Position numbers and translations under genes: made by a program. From an uncultured Victivallales bacterium (GTDB lineage Bacteria > Verrucomicrobiota > Lentisphaeria > Victivallales > UBA1829), in NCBI GenBank assembly GCA_934644965.1, contig CAKUDG010000026.1, positions 1-50,693 on the forward strand: a stretch of DNA of 50,693 bases, in the 5' to 3' direction. The notes beneath the pieces were generated by a model, which made no database searches, was not told the origin of the DNA, and saw only the letters and a list, made by a program, of their open reading frames with translations. This document shows positions 35,143 to 43,987 of the stretch, piece after piece (position 1 is the first letter of the stretch; each line of letters opens with the position of its first letter).

Positions 35143-37215
35143 TCAATCGTCCCTGAGACTCCGCATGATTTCCTCAAATGCGGCCAGTTTTTCCGCATCG
35201 CTGACTTCCGGAAAATAGGTTTCGGGATCGGGTTTGTCCGCGAATTTGTCGGGGACGTCCTTCAGGAATTTTGAAGGCATCTGGCGGACATATTCCCCGT
35301 ATTTGAAACGTTCCCCCGCGAATGTGAGGAACAGATATTCCTTCGCCCTGGTGACGGCCACATAAAAGAGACGCCGTTCCTCCTCCTCTCCGCCCTCCAG
35401 GAGGGAGCGCTCGTGGGGGAAGAGATTCTGTTCCATGCCGACAACGAAGACGCAGGGAAATTCGAGTCCCTTGGCGGCGTGGACAGTGGTCATGACGGGG
35501 GAGTCGGGATCATCTTCCTCTCCGCTTGTCCGGTCATTGTCGTCCATGAGGGAATATCCGGTCATGAAGTCCTGGAGGGAAGGGGAGTCGCCCCGTGCGG
35601 CGGCGTCGCGTTCAAACTGTCCGATGCAGTTCAGAAATTCATAGACGTTTTCCCGCCTGGACTCTGCTTCCTTGATGTCCTTGTAGATTTTCTGAAGTCC
35701 GTTGAGGTATCCGACGTCTTCCAGATAGCGTCTTGCTTTGGAAAAGAGCGTTTCTCCATCTTCTTCTCCCATCTCCCGGAAGAGATCCCGGTAGTTTGCG
35801 ATGGTTCCCGCCAGATGCTCTGCGGCCTTCCGGGCGGGGGAGGAGATTTTTTCCTGATAGTCCTTTTCCCCCAGAAGACTCAGAAGAGAATCGTGCGTGA
35901 CTTTCTGAAGATGACGGAGCGTTTCGATCGCCTTGTCTCCAATGCCGCGCGGAGGAACGGAAAGAATGCGGAGCAGACTCTGATCATCCCTCGGATTGAG
36001 AATGAGTTTCAGATATGCCGCGGCGTCCTTCACTTCCTTGCGCTGGAAGAATTCCTGTCCCCCGATGATTCTCGGATGGATCCCGCGGCGGCGGAATTCC
36101 TGTTCAAAAACGCGTGAAAGATAATTGGAACGGTAAAGCACGGCGCAGTCCGAATAGGAAAGATCGGGATTCCGGTAAAGAAGATCGCTCATGGCGTCGG
36201 CGACGAAGCGGGCTTCGTCCTCTCCGTTCGCCAGGCGCACGATTCGCAGATTTTCCCCGTCGCCCTTCGCCGACCAGAGATTCTTTTCATAACGCTGCCT
36301 GTTGCGGGCGATGACCGCATTGGCGGTCCCGAGGATCTTGTTGGTGGAGCGGTAGTTCTGTTCCAGACGGATCTGTCTGGTACCGGGGAAATGTTTCGGG
36401 AAATCGAGAATGTTGGAAATGTCGGCGCCGCGCCAGGCGTAAATGCTCTGATCGTCGTCCCCGACGGCGCAGATGTTGGCTTGTTTCCCGGCAAGGAGAT
36501 ACAGAATCTGGAACTGAGCCGTGTTCGTGTCCTGGTATTCGTCCACAAGAAGGTATCGGTAGATGTTCCGGTAGGTTTCCAGAACATCGGGATACTCGCG
36601 AAAGACTTTGAGCGTGAGCAGAAGCATGTCGTCGAAGTCCATGGTGTTCTGGAGTTCCAGAAGGGTCTGGTAGCGTGTGTAGATTTCAGCCAGCGGAATT
36701 TCCGCCGGACGGAGTTCCTCCGCCTGATCCAGCGCGTCAGCGGGAGTCATGAGTCTGTTTTTGCATCGGCCGATGAAGGCCATGGCTTCCGGAGTGGAAA
36801 TTTCATCCTTGCTGTATCCCAGTTCCGCCGCCGCCTGACGGACCAGACTCGTCTGATCGCTGCTGTCGGCAATGCTGAAACTGGAGTTGTAATTTCCCGC
36901 CAGATGGGCTTCCCTGCGGAGAATCCGGCCGCAGAAGGAGTGAAAGGTCCCGAGTGTCACCTTGTGCGCGGCGTCCGGAGTGACCAGTTTTGCAAGGCGT
37001 TCGCGCATTTCCCGGGCCGCCTTGTTCGTGAACGTCACCCCCAGTATGGCCCCCGGATCAATCCCCTGTTCAATCATATACGCTATGCGGCAGGTGATGA
37101 CGCGCGTCTTGCCCGTGCCCGCTCCCGCAAGAACCAGGAGCGGCCCTTCCAGATGGGTGGCAGCTTCCCGCTGTTCCCGGTTCAGCTTGTCGATGACGGA
37201 GGAAGAGGATGCCAT
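35143..37215 (-). CDS. UvrD/Rep/PcrA-family DNA helicase
   Basis: 690 residues, superfamily 1A 3'-5' helicase. Q motif LNREQREAA (11-19), Walker A GAGTGKT (31-37), VDEYQDTN, GDDDQSIYAWRGA, LEQNYRS, TVHAAKGLEFPCVFVVG and EERRLFYVAVTRAK are all present. The C-terminus is short and lacks the Tudor-like extension of PcrA, closer to Rep in length (about 670). It unwinds DNA in repair or replication restart. GAGGAG lies 6 nt before the ATG. It is convergent with the mutarotase gene at 35058. Confidence 0.95.
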   Translation of the reverse strand: MASSSSVIDKLNREQREAATHLEGPLLVLAGAGTGKTRVITCRIAYMIEQGIDPGAILGVTFTNKAAREMRERLAKLVTPDAAHKVTLGTFHSFCGRILRREAHLAGNYNSSFSIADSSDQTSLVRQAAAELGYSKDEISTPEAMAFIGRCKNRLMTPADALDQAEELRPAEIPLAEIYTRYQTLLELQNTMDFDDMLLLTLKVFREYPDVLETYRNIYRYLLVDEYQDTNTAQFQILYLLAGKQANICAVGDDDQSIYAWRGADISNILDFPKHFPGTRQIRLEQNYRSTNKILGTANAVIARNRQRYEKNLWSAKGDGENLRIVRLANGEDEARFVADAMSDLLYRNPDLSYSDCAVLYRSNYLSRVFEQEFRRRGIHPRIIGGQEFFQRKEVKDAAAYLKLILNPRDDQSLLRILSVPPRGIGDKAIETLRHLQKVTHDSLLSLLGEKDYQEKISSPARKAAEHLAGTIANYRDLFREMGEEDGETLFSKARRYLEDVGYLNGLQKIYKDIKEAESRRENVYEFLNCIGQFERDAAARGDSPSLQDFMTGYSLMDDNDRTSGEEDDPDSPVMTTVHAAKGLEFPCVFVVGMEQNLFPHERSLLEGGEEEERRLFYVAVTRAKEYLFLTFAGERFKYGEYVRQMPSKFLKDVPDKFADKPDPETYFPEVSDAEKLAAFEEIMRSLRDD

Positions 37216-37504
37216 GAAATCTCCTCAATGTTTTTCTTCTTCGTTTGCCGGAATCCTGCATCCGGCGGAATTTTTCCAGTGTTTCTCCGGATCTCGTCTC
37301 CAGTTTGTCTGCCCCCTCCCTTCATTCTCCCGCGCCGTATCTCCTTCCGGATGGATCATCCCCAACTGAAATCCCTCAGCGGCGGAGCGGAAAAGAGAGA
37401 AAAGGACCCGGGGCGGAAAACGGGAGGCCGGAAAAAAATGAAAGATGAGAAGCAGGCGGGCAGGATTCCTTTTTTTTGCGAGTGCCGGAGCTGCCCCGGT
37501 TTTC

Positions 37505-38140
37505 TCAGGCGTTGAGCGCCGCCAGTTCGTAGGCTGTTCCGTTCCAGAGCGCCGCCGCGCCGGTGACGGGGTGTTCAAATCCGGCGAACACGCCGCCTCC
37601 GATCATATGTCTGACTGTGTCTTCGGCATTTTCCGCACGGAAGTTCTCTTCCAGATTGCGTTTGCGCGGCGAGTTCTTTTCATAGGTGGAGAGGTAGAAT
37701 GCCTTCCCCGGTTCGGGGACGAAACTGCGGACAAGCACGGCGTCTTTCCGGATGATTCCCATCATGCCGATGCCGGAAGCCGCGTCCACGGCGGCGGCGA
37801 TGCGGGGCGTGTCCAGGGAATCATGTTCATAATCGAGCGCCAGGAGGGAAAGAGTGAACGCGTCTCTCAGAGACATTCCCGCGGCGATTTTTTCGATGAT
37901 CGGATCCGTATGGGAACCGTTGGTTGCCAGAGCCGTGCTTCCGCAGAGGCGGATGCAGTTGTAGGCAATGTAGGGGTTCTTCGCCAGATCGCTTTCATGC
38001 CCGGGACGGGGAATGACGGAGACGGTTTCGCCGTGAATGACCGCCGTCCGGTTCGGGAAGGAGCGCGAGGAAACGCGGTAGGCCGCGAAAGGTCTTCCGG
38101 ATGGAGTCATGCCGAGTGATACGATGCGTCCGAGATACAT
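37505..38140 (-). CDS. purO: IMP cyclohydrolase, archaeal PurO type
   Basis: 211 residues. It closes the purine ring, converting FAICAR to IMP, the last step of de novo purine synthesis. The protein follows the archaeal PurO pattern: MYLGRIVSLG, AYRVSSRSFPNRTA, NPYIAYNCIRLCG, TNGSHTDPI, SLLALDYEHDSLDTPRIAAA, YLSTYE and FAGFEHPVTGAAA. Bacteria normally use the bifunctional PurH, so a stand-alone PurO is of interest. AGGAAA lies about 11 nt before ATG. It follows lysS by 105 bp on the same strand. The family assignment is confident; the absence of purH in the genome cannot be judged here. Confidence 0.92.
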   Translation of the reverse strand: MYLGRIVSLGMTPSGRPFAAYRVSSRSFPNRTAVIHGETVSVIPRPGHESDLAKNPYIAYNCIRLCGSTALATNGSHTDPIIEKIAAGMSLRDAFTLSLLALDYEHDSLDTPRIAAAVDAASGIGMMGIIRKDAVLVRSFVPEPGKAFYLSTYEKNSPRKRNLEENFRAENAEDTVRHMIGGGVFAGFEHPVTGAAALWNGTAYELAALNA

Positions 38141-38245
38141 AATGATGGTTTTCCTTTCGGATTTTGCAGTTCTTCAGATTTCAGATTCAGGGGGAGCGCT
38201 GTGCCGGAAGAGAGTGCGCGCGCGCGTCTCCGCGGCGCGGTCAGG

Positions 38246-39763
38246 TCAGGACTGGCGCGGACGAAGCTGCGGGAACAGCACTACGTCGCGAATGGATTCC
38301 GACCCGGTCAGAAGCATTACGAGACGGTCGATTCCGATTCCCATTCCTCCTGCGGGAGGCATGCCGTATTCGAGAGCGGTCAGGAAGTCTTCATCGACGG
38401 CCTGAGCCGGATCCTTTCCGCTCAGTGTCACCTGATCCATGAAACGCTTGCGCTGTTCCACCGGGTCGTTGAGTTCGGAATATCCCGGGGAGATTTCCTG
38501 CCCGTTGATTTCAAGCTCATAGACATCGACCAGCGAAGGATCATCCGTGCATTTTTTCGCCAGCGGGACCAGTTCCGCTGGAAGACGGGTGACAAATGTG
38601 GGCTGGATCAGAGTCTGCTCGATGAATTTTTCGTAAATTTCATGAGTGATTTCCAGATCGGTGAATTCAGGCATGACTGCGGCGCCGAGCTCCTTCGCCC
38701 GGCGGTAGCGTTCCTCGTGGGAGACGTCAAACCAGTCGGCCCCCATTTTTTCACGGATGAGATCTTTGTAGGGGGCTCGTCTCCAGGGACGGCTCAGATC
38801 AATGATTTTGTCTTCCCCGTGCCGGATCTGAAGGGTTCCGAAGACGTTCATGGCGACAGTCGTAATCATGTCTTCGATCAGTTCCATCATGGTCTCGCAG
38901 TTTCCGTACGCCTGATAGATCTCGAGCATGGTGAATTCCGGATTGTGCCGGCGGGAAATTCCTTCGTTGCGGAAATTCCTGTTCATTTCAAAGACCTTCT
39001 CGAAACCGCCGACCAGGAGGCGCTTGAGATACAGCTCGGGAGCGATTCTGAGGAACATGTCGCAGTCGAGTGCCTGATAATGGGTTTTGAAAGGATTGGC
39101 CGCGGCGCCGCCGGGGATGTACTGGAGCATGGGGGTTTCCACTTCCAGAAAGCCCCGTTCCGTCAGATATTTCCGGATTTCGCTCAGAATGGCGAAGCGT
39201 TTTCGGAAGGTGTCACGGCTCTTGTCATTGACAATGAGATCAAGATAGCGCTGACGGTAGATCTGCTCCACATCGGTGAGCCCGTGCCATTTTTCGGGCA
39301 GGGGACGCAGGGATTTGCTCTGGAGACGGAAGGAGGAGACTTTCAGAGTGATTTCTCCTGTTCGGGTCTGGAAGAGGTGTCCGGTGGCGGAAATGATGTC
39401 GCCGATGTCGAGTTTCTTGAATTGTTTGAATTCCTCGTCGCCGAGGATGTCGCGCTGGACATAGATTTGAATTTTGCCGGAGCCGTCCTTGAGATGGGCG
39501 AAAATGGATTTCCCCATGACGCGGATGGAGGTGAGACGGCCCGCCACATTGATTTCCTCCGGCGCTTCCTGCTGCTCCGGGACAAAATTGGCTTTGGCGC
39601 TTTCCGCCGGGACAATCGAATCGCAGCGTCCTCCATAGGGATTTCCTCCGGCGGCGAGGATTTCGTTTCTTCTGGCAAGGCGCTGTTCAAAAAACGGATC
39701 CGCCTTCCGGGCATCGAGTTCGGTATTTTCGGGATTTTCCTGCACGGTCTCTTCATTCACCAT
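38246..39763 (-). CDS. lysS: Lysine--tRNA ligase (class II)
   Basis: 505 residues, the normal bacterial length. The N-terminal OB-fold anticodon domain reads INVAGRLTSIRVMGKSIFAH; the class II core follows with YRQRYLDLI, motif 2 FEMNRNFRNEGISRRHNPEF, MLEIYQAYGNC and motif 3 GMGIGIDRLVMLLTG. It charges tRNA-Lys in the cytoplasm. AAGGAAAGG lies about 11 nt upstream of the ATG, and a TATAAA (minus strand, 39785-39790) could be part of its promoter. Confidence 0.97.
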   Translation of the reverse strand: MVNEETVQENPENTELDARKADPFFEQRLARRNEILAAGGNPYGGRCDSIVPAESAKANFVPEQQEAPEEINVAGRLTSIRVMGKSIFAHLKDGSGKIQIYVQRDILGDEEFKQFKKLDIGDIISATGHLFQTRTGEITLKVSSFRLQSKSLRPLPEKWHGLTDVEQIYRQRYLDLIVNDKSRDTFRKRFAILSEIRKYLTERGFLEVETPMLQYIPGGAAANPFKTHYQALDCDMFLRIAPELYLKRLLVGGFEKVFEMNRNFRNEGISRRHNPEFTMLEIYQAYGNCETMMELIEDMITTVAMNVFGTLQIRHGEDKIIDLSRPWRRAPYKDLIREKMGADWFDVSHEERYRRAKELGAAVMPEFTDLEITHEIYEKFIEQTLIQPTFVTRLPAELVPLAKKCTDDPSLVDVYELEINGQEISPGYSELNDPVEQRKRFMDQVTLSGKDPAQAVDEDFLTALEYGMPPAGGMGIGIDRLVMLLTGSESIRDVVLFPQLRPRQS

Positions 39764-40121
39764 GGTGAAAAAAACCTTTCCTTATTTATAATGAAGATCA
39801 TAGGTCCTGTTATCAAAATGTGTAAGATATCACGTCCGGGCTTGTTTTTCAATCTGCGGGCGGGAAGAATCATGCAAAAAAGATTTCTTTTTCGTCCGGC
39901 AGTGTTCTCTGCGTTTGGGACGGAGACTTCCTGCGGGATCGGGGCCGCGGCCTGGTCGATTCGGGACGGACTGTGTGGACTCCTTCGGGAACAGGGGAAT
40001 GAGAGAGAAAAAAATGATTCTTCCAGTCTTCCATCTGCGGAGAAATGAGAATCTGCGGAAGGAGGATATGCTGAAAGCGGGATGGGAAGCTGCCCGAGGG
40101 AAAAGAAGAGAGAAATCAAAA
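39764..40121. other. Intergenic region between lysS and tRNA-Leu(CAG)
   Basis: No gene supported. It carries the lysS leader and a TATAAA at 39785-39790 (minus). Remaining frames are antisense or overlap the tRNA. Confidence 0.45.
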
Positions 40122-40207
40122 TGGTGCCGACGATAGGATTTGAACCTACACCTCCGTGAAGAGACTGCGACCTGAACGCAGCGCGTCTGCCGTTCCGCCA
40201 CGTCGGC
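40122..40207 (-). tRNA. tRNA-Leu (anticodon CAG), CCA encoded
   Basis: 86 nt including an encoded CCA. Acceptor stem GCCGACG/CGTCGGC with discriminator A. The anticodon stem CTGCG/CGCAG closes a loop TTCAGGT giving anticodon CAG (40172-40174 on the minus strand). A long variable arm (class II tRNA) and GGTTCAAATCC T-arm are visible, as expected for leucine. Confidence 0.95.
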
Positions 40208-40234
40208 GACACCGTAAATCGGTTGACGGTTTTT

Positions 40235-40262
40235 ACTATAGCCCTGAATTTTCTTTCGTCAA
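40235..40262 (-). promoter_or_regulatory. Promoter of tRNA-Leu(CAG)
   Basis: On the minus strand TTGACG (40257-40262) is separated by 16 nt from TATAGT (40235-40240), each five of six to consensus, about 27 bp upstream of the tRNA. A strong stable-RNA type promoter. Confidence 0.75.
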
Positions 40263-40302
40263 GCGTGAAAATGAAAATTCCCAAGGAAATCTTGAAAAAA
40301 GG

Positions 40303-40331
40303 TTGATGTTTGCGTCCGGCGCCTGTATATT
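40303..40331 (+). promoter_or_regulatory. Candidate promoter of recJ
   Basis: TTGATG at 40303-40308, 17-nt spacer and TATATT at 40326-40331, 30 bp before the recJ start codon. The 5' leader would be short. Confidence 0.5.
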
Positions 40332-40361
40332 GCCGTGTGTTATGGAAAGAAGAAAGGCAGA

Positions 40362-42077
40362 ATGGATACAAAACTATGGAATTGTGCGTCTGACGGCAAA
40401 GAGAATGTCATCGAGGAACTGATTCGGAGGAAATCCCTCCCGCGGGCGGTAGCCATGTACATGGCGGCCCGGGGCGTGGAAGTCAAGGATGTGGAGGCAT
40501 ATTTCAATGCGTCCTTTTCGGATTTGAGTGATCCGTTCCGGTTCCCCGGGATCGAAGAAGCCGTCTCACGTCTCTGGCGGGCGGTCCGGAACCGGGAGCT
40601 GATTCTGATTCACGGAGATTATGATACAGACGGGATTACTGCGACCGCGCTACTCTCCTGGGTTCTGGAAAAAAACGGAGCCATGGTGACCTCCTTCCTC
40701 CCGCACCGTTTTGACGACGGATACGGCTTCACGCCGGAATCGCTCGAAAAAGCTCTGGAAGCCGCAGGGGGGAAATGCGGCGTGCTGGTTACTGTGGACT
40801 GCGGAATCAACAGTGTGGAAGCGGTCCGGGATGCGCGGGCCCGTGGAATTGACGTCATTATCACCGATCATCACGAACCGGGGGAGGAACTTCCGGACGC
40901 GCTTGCGATCATCAATCCGAAAGTGCATTCGGATTTGTGCGACATGCACAATCTTTCAGGGGTCGGTGTGGCTTTCAAGCTCGGGCACGCCTTTGTGCTT
41001 TACGGCCGCTCCAGGAACGAGGGCGGGTATACGACGGAACTGCAGGATGTGCTCGACTACGTGGCTCTGGGAACGATAGCGGACATTGTGCCGATTCTGG
41101 GAGAGAACCGGATCCTGGTCAAATACGGGATGGAAACTTTGCGCAAACAGCTTCGTCCCGGTGTGCGGGCATTGATTGAGGTGGCGCGTGTGGGGGGCCG
41201 TATGCAGCCGTCGGACATTACCTTCAAGCTGGCGCCGCGGATCAATGCCGCGGGTCGGCTGGGGAATGCGGTTTCGGCGCTTCAGCTTCTGACGGCGTCG
41301 AATATTGTGCAGGCGTATAAATTTGCGGATATGCTGGAATCTTTCAATCAGAAACGCCAGGCAAAGGAGCAGGAGATTTTCTCCGAGGCAAAACGCCAGG
41401 TGGAATCGGATCCGAATTTTGAAAATTCTGTTACGATCACTGCGGCGGGTGAGAACTGGCATCAGGGAGTGATCGGCATAGTGGCTTCGCGCTTCGCCAG
41501 GGACTACAACCGTCCTGCGATTGTCCTGACGATTCAGGGGGAGGAAGCTCACGGTTCCGGACGGAGCATCGGGGGCTTGAACCTGATCCGGATTCTTTCC
41601 CATTGTTCGCATCTTCTGACGCGTTACGGAGGGCATCCGATGGCGGTGGGGCTTGGCCTGCACAAGTCGAAGATTGCGGAGTTCCAGCGTCTTTTTGAGG
41701 AAAGCGTCAGAGCCGAAGCGAGGCCGGAGGATCTGCTGGACAGTGTTTCCTATGATGGAGTGGTGGAACTGGGCGAACTCGGTCCGGACTTTTTTGCGTA
41801 TTATGAAAAACTCGGTCCTTTCGGACACGGGAATCCCCAGCCGCTCTTCCGGATTGACAACCTGGAAATCGCCAGGACCTTCCCGATCAAGAGCGGTCAT
41901 ACAAAGGGCATTATGCGCGATGTGTACGGTGACACCTGCGATTTCATCGCATTCAACATGACCTTGAACCCGCATATGAGGTGGGACGTGATTGCCATGC
42001 CGCAGATCAATGAATATTACGGGGAACGGAGGCGCCAGCTTCAAATTGTTGATTTCAAACCTTCTCCCTCCCATTGA
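40362..42077 (+). CDS. recJ: Single-stranded-DNA-specific exonuclease RecJ
   Basis: 571 residues, typical RecJ length. DHH phosphoesterase motifs are HGDYDTDGITATALL, VTVDCGIN and IITDHHEPG; the DHHA1 motif region has AHGSGRSIGGLNLI and RYGGHPMAVGL; an OB-fold-like C-terminus includes KLGPFGHGNPQPLF. It degrades single-stranded DNA 5'-3' in recombination and repair using Mn/Mg. ATG 40362 is preferred because AAAGG lies about 8 nt upstream; an in-frame GTG at 40335 is an alternative. It is the last host gene before the tRNA used as integration site. Confidence 0.96.
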   Translation: MDTKLWNCASDGKENVIEELIRRKSLPRAVAMYMAARGVEVKDVEAYFNASFSDLSDPFRFPGIEEAVSRLWRAVRNRELILIHGDYDTDGITATALLSWVLEKNGAMVTSFLPHRFDDGYGFTPESLEKALEAAGGKCGVLVTVDCGINSVEAVRDARARGIDVIITDHHEPGEELPDALAIINPKVHSDLCDMHNLSGVGVAFKLGHAFVLYGRSRNEGGYTTELQDVLDYVALGTIADIVPILGENRILVKYGMETLRKQLRPGVRALIEVARVGGRMQPSDITFKLAPRINAAGRLGNAVSALQLLTASNIVQAYKFADMLESFNQKRQAKEQEIFSEAKRQVESDPNFENSVTITAAGENWHQGVIGIVASRFARDYNRPAIVLTIQGEEAHGSGRSIGGLNLIRILSHCSHLLTRYGGHPMAVGLGLHKSKIAEFQRLFEESVRAEARPEDLLDSVSYDGVVELGELGPDFFAYYEKLGPFGHGNPQPLFRIDNLEIARTFPIKSGHTKGIMRDVYGDTCDFIAFNMTLNPHMRWDVIAMPQINEYYGERRRQLQIVDFKPSPSH

Positions 42078-42121
42078 TGCGGAAAGGAAGAGCGAATCGG
42101 AGTATTTTTTCCTTTTCCGCA
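42078..42121 (+). terminator. Possible terminator after recJ
   Basis: TGCGGAAAGGAA (42078-42089) pairs with TTCCTTTTCCGCA (42109-42121) with one bulge, followed by a T-rich stretch. It begins immediately at the recJ stop. The loop is long, so efficiency is uncertain. Confidence 0.45.
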
Positions 42122-42401
42122 GTCTTTTCTTTCCTGTGCGGTGGAAAAGAGGATTCGCATGAATGGAGGGAATCGGGATTCCACCTGTCTTTGCTTTTTT
42201 CTTTTTCCGGGATCTTTCGCCCCATGCCTGCACGGACTGAGGCGGCTGAACGGGGGAAAGACAGAGGGGGGAAAAAACTGAGTGGAAAAAGGGGGGGGAC
42301 AGGAGAGAAAGTCCGGCAGTTCTGTTGACTTCTGTTGAATTATAAGGAATCTCGTAGTACAGTAAGGCCGGATCTGTTTTTTACTCACCGAACGGATCAC
42401 T
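42122..42401. other. Intergenic region upstream of tRNA-Leu(UAA)
   Basis: No gene seen. It includes the candidate tRNA promoter at 42335-42363 and a purine-rich stretch at 42240-42310. Confidence 0.5.
42335..42363 (+). promoter_or_regulatory. Candidate promoter of tRNA-Leu(UAA)
   Basis: TTGAAT at 42335-42340, 17-nt spacer, TACAGT at 42358-42363, 38 bp upstream of the tRNA. Four of six matches in each hexamer; an alternative TTGACT lies at 42325. Confidence 0.4.
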
Positions 42402-42486
42402 GCCCGGATGGCGAAATGGCAGACGCAACAGACTTAAAATCTGTTATCTATATGGTGTGCGGGTTCGAGTCCCGCTCCGGGCACCA
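42402..42486 (+). tRNA. tRNA-Leu (anticodon UAA), integration target
   Basis: 85 nt including an encoded CCA. Acceptor GCCCGGA/TCCGGGC, anticodon stem ACAGA/TCTGT with loop CTTAAAA giving anticodon TAA (42435-42437), a variable arm and GGTTCGAGTCC T-arm. From 42427 the sequence is duplicated at 50285, so the 3' part of this gene belongs to the attL repeat and is supplied by the integrated element. Confidence 0.96.
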
Positions 42487-42558
42487 GTTGAAAATAAAGG
42501 AGTTGCGATAAAAAGACCGCAGCTCCTTTCTTTTTTGCCCTGTTTTTGCGTTTGAGCT
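42427..42558 (+). repeat. attL (132-bp direct repeat)
   Basis: Identical to 50285-50416 (offset 7,858). It starts in the anticodon stem of tRNA-Leu(UAA), covers its 3' half and extends through the tRNA terminator to 42558. Crossing over anywhere inside would produce the same ends. Confidence 0.95.
42496..42536 (+). terminator. Rho-independent terminator of tRNA-Leu(UAA)
   Basis: AAAGGAGTTGCG (42496-42507) pairs with CGCAGCTCCTTT (42518-42529) with one wobble pair, followed by CTTTTTT. It is inside the att repeat, so both att copies carry it. Confidence 0.85.
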
Positions 42559-42584
42559 CAAGTTACTTTGTGATTCTTAAAATA

Positions 42585-42719
42585 ACCGGATAAAAACCGG
42601 ATAAAAATTTCTGCTCTGTTGCAAGTCTGTTGCAACTCAAAAAACAGAAAAAAGAGGCCTCCATTATCGCTGAAAAAGTCGGAATAACCGGATAAAAAAC
42701 CGGAATAACCGGATAAAAA
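42585..42719. repeat. ACCGGATAAAAA repeats beside attL (possible integrase arm sites)
   Basis: Four copies of ACCGGATAAAAA at 42585, 42596, 42687 and 42708. The last two lie in an 18-bp direct repeat GGAATAACCGGATAAAAA (42681-42698 and 42702-42719). CCGGATAAAAACCGG at 42586-42600 also occurs at 50242-50256 beside attR. Sites of this kind flanking both att cores suit integrase arm-type binding or iterons. Confidence 0.6.
42618..42636. repeat. 7-bp inverted repeat GTTGCAA-N5-TTGCAAC
   Basis: GTTGCAA (42618-42624) and TTGCAAC (42630-42636) are perfect reverse complements, between the two groups of CCGG repeats near attL. Possibly an excisionase or operator site; no T-run follows. Confidence 0.5.
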
Positions 42720-42781
42720 GCATAAAAACACGGCCTCCCCCTCTCCGTTCTGCCCCCCCTCTGTTTTTTTTATTCTTCCTT

Positions 42782-42979
42782 TCAGGCTTCCGGTTTGAAT
42801 CGCTCCGGGCAGCGTTTTACCTCCTGCGGAAAATCCGTTTGAAATACAATGTATGCGGTATCATCCGCCCCGGTTTTCAGGCGGGGGCAGCACGCAAGGC
42901 AAACCCGTTTCAGATTCTCCGGATTCTCCCCCGCCGCAACCTGTCCGCAAGCCATACACTGCAACAATTTTTCTTTCAT
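42782..42979 (-). CDS. Small Cys-rich (zinc-ribbon-like) protein of the island
   Basis: 65 residues. Paired cysteines (CMAC near residue 8, CLACC near 28) suggest a small zinc-binding fold; a further cysteine lies near the end. No known family is recognised. AAGGAG lies 9 nt before ATG 42979, better than the in-frame ATG at 42985. It is the last gene of the leftward set, 48 bp after the terminase-like gene. Confidence 0.65.
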   Translation of the reverse strand: MKEKLLQCMACGQVAAGENPENLKRVCLACCPRLKTGADDTAYIVFQTDFPQEVKRCPERFKPEA

Positions 42980-43026
42980 GTTCATTTACTCCTTGTCTGG
43001 TGATTCTCGGTAAATATCCAATGTCT

Positions 43027-43476
43027 TTATTTTGGTTCCGGGGCGGTGATTACGTTCACCACATAATCTTGCGTCGGCTGGTCAATTTCCATCCGGTTTC
43101 CGTACGTCTTCGGCTGCATTCTGGAAAGTACCCATTTCCGCGCGTCTATTTTCAGCTTCGCCCGGTCGATTGCCTCCCGGTTTATCCGCTTCTGCCCATC
43201 GTCGCCAGTGATATAATCTCGCCTTGAATCGTCGGAAATTTCTAGAATCTCGTCGAAGATTTCTTCCGCCTGTATCTCCCGCGCCCGCGCGTATTGGTCG
43301 CAAAAATCAGTATCGGACAAAAGCCAGCGGTGCACCGTCGCCCGGTCCGGCATCCCCGGAGCCTTGCAAATCTTCCGGAGACTCTCCCCCGTGCAAATTC
43401 TTTCAATGATGGTTTTTTTTGTCTTCACCGTTGACAATGTCCGCGCCCCTTGTTGTTTCGTTGATTGTATTCTCAT
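43027..43476 (-). CDS. Terminase small subunit-like protein (Sf6-type)
   Basis: 149 residues. An N-terminal helix-turn-helix (IIERICTGESLRKICKAPGM, then DRATVHRWLLSD) is followed by FCDQYARAREIQAEEIFDEI, the pattern of Sf6-type small terminases. Such proteins recognise packaging sites on phage DNA. No large terminase is present, so it would work with a helper phage's enzyme, as in PICIs. AAGGAA lies about 9 nt upstream. It lies 18 bp after the related gene at 43495. Confidence 0.75.
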   Translation of the reverse strand: MRIQSTKQQGARTLSTVKTKKTIIERICTGESLRKICKAPGMPDRATVHRWLLSDTDFCDQYARAREIQAEEIFDEILEISDDSRRDYITGDDGQKRINREAIDRAKLKIDARKWVLSRMQPKTYGNRMEIDQPTQDYVVNVITAPEPK

Positions 43477-43494
43477 AGTTTACGCTTCCTTCGG

Positions 43495-43911
43495 TCATTT
43501 TTTGCGGAACGTGAATCCGGGCAAATCCGTCCCGGTGGTGAGTGCGGTTTCTGTCCGCGTCGTATAACCGCGACTTTTTCCGACGGTGGAAAGAATGTAT
43601 TGCGCCGCCGCCAGACGGCTTTTTACATCACATGCAATCTTTCCCCGGATAATGTCGGCGACAAATAGTTCCGCGTCATCAATCAGGCTTTCGACGTTTT
43701 CCCGCGCCGCCGCCTTTGCCGCCGGATTCCGGTCAAGATAGTCATTCAATGCCGAACGGCTGCACCCCAAACTCCGGGCCGTCGGCTTGACTAGTCCGCC
43801 GAAACGGTCGAGACGCTGGATTACCTCCGCCATGGTGTAGCGCTCTTCCAGCTTCTGAACGGTTTTCCCCTTCTGCTGTGCCTCTCGCGCGCGCGTTATG
43901 TGTCGGGTCAT
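43495..43911 (-). CDS. HTH protein, possible second terminase small subunit-like protein
   Basis: 138 residues with a predicted helix-turn-helix (VKPTARSLGCSRSALNDYLD) and a helical C-terminal part (AELFVADIIRGKIACDVKSR). Layout resembles small terminases or phage HTH proteins, but identity with the neighbour at 43027 is low. AAGGAG lies 9 nt before ATG. It could alternatively be a DNA-binding regulator of the packaging gene. Confidence 0.6.
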   Translation of the reverse strand: MTRHITRAREAQQKGKTVQKLEERYTMAEVIQRLDRFGGLVKPTARSLGCSRSALNDYLDRNPAAKAAARENVESLIDDAELFVADIIRGKIACDVKSRLAAAQYILSTVGKSRGYTTRTETALTTGTDLPGFTFRKK

Positions 43912-43987
43912 TGTTGTTTTCTCCTTGATATGGGTTGATTTATGATTTTCCTCTCGTTTTCACCGTCGCCAAAATCGGCGGCGGATA

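Noticed and set aside
38201..40048. Plus-strand frame of 615 codons
   Set aside because: Antisense to lysS, a certain gene.
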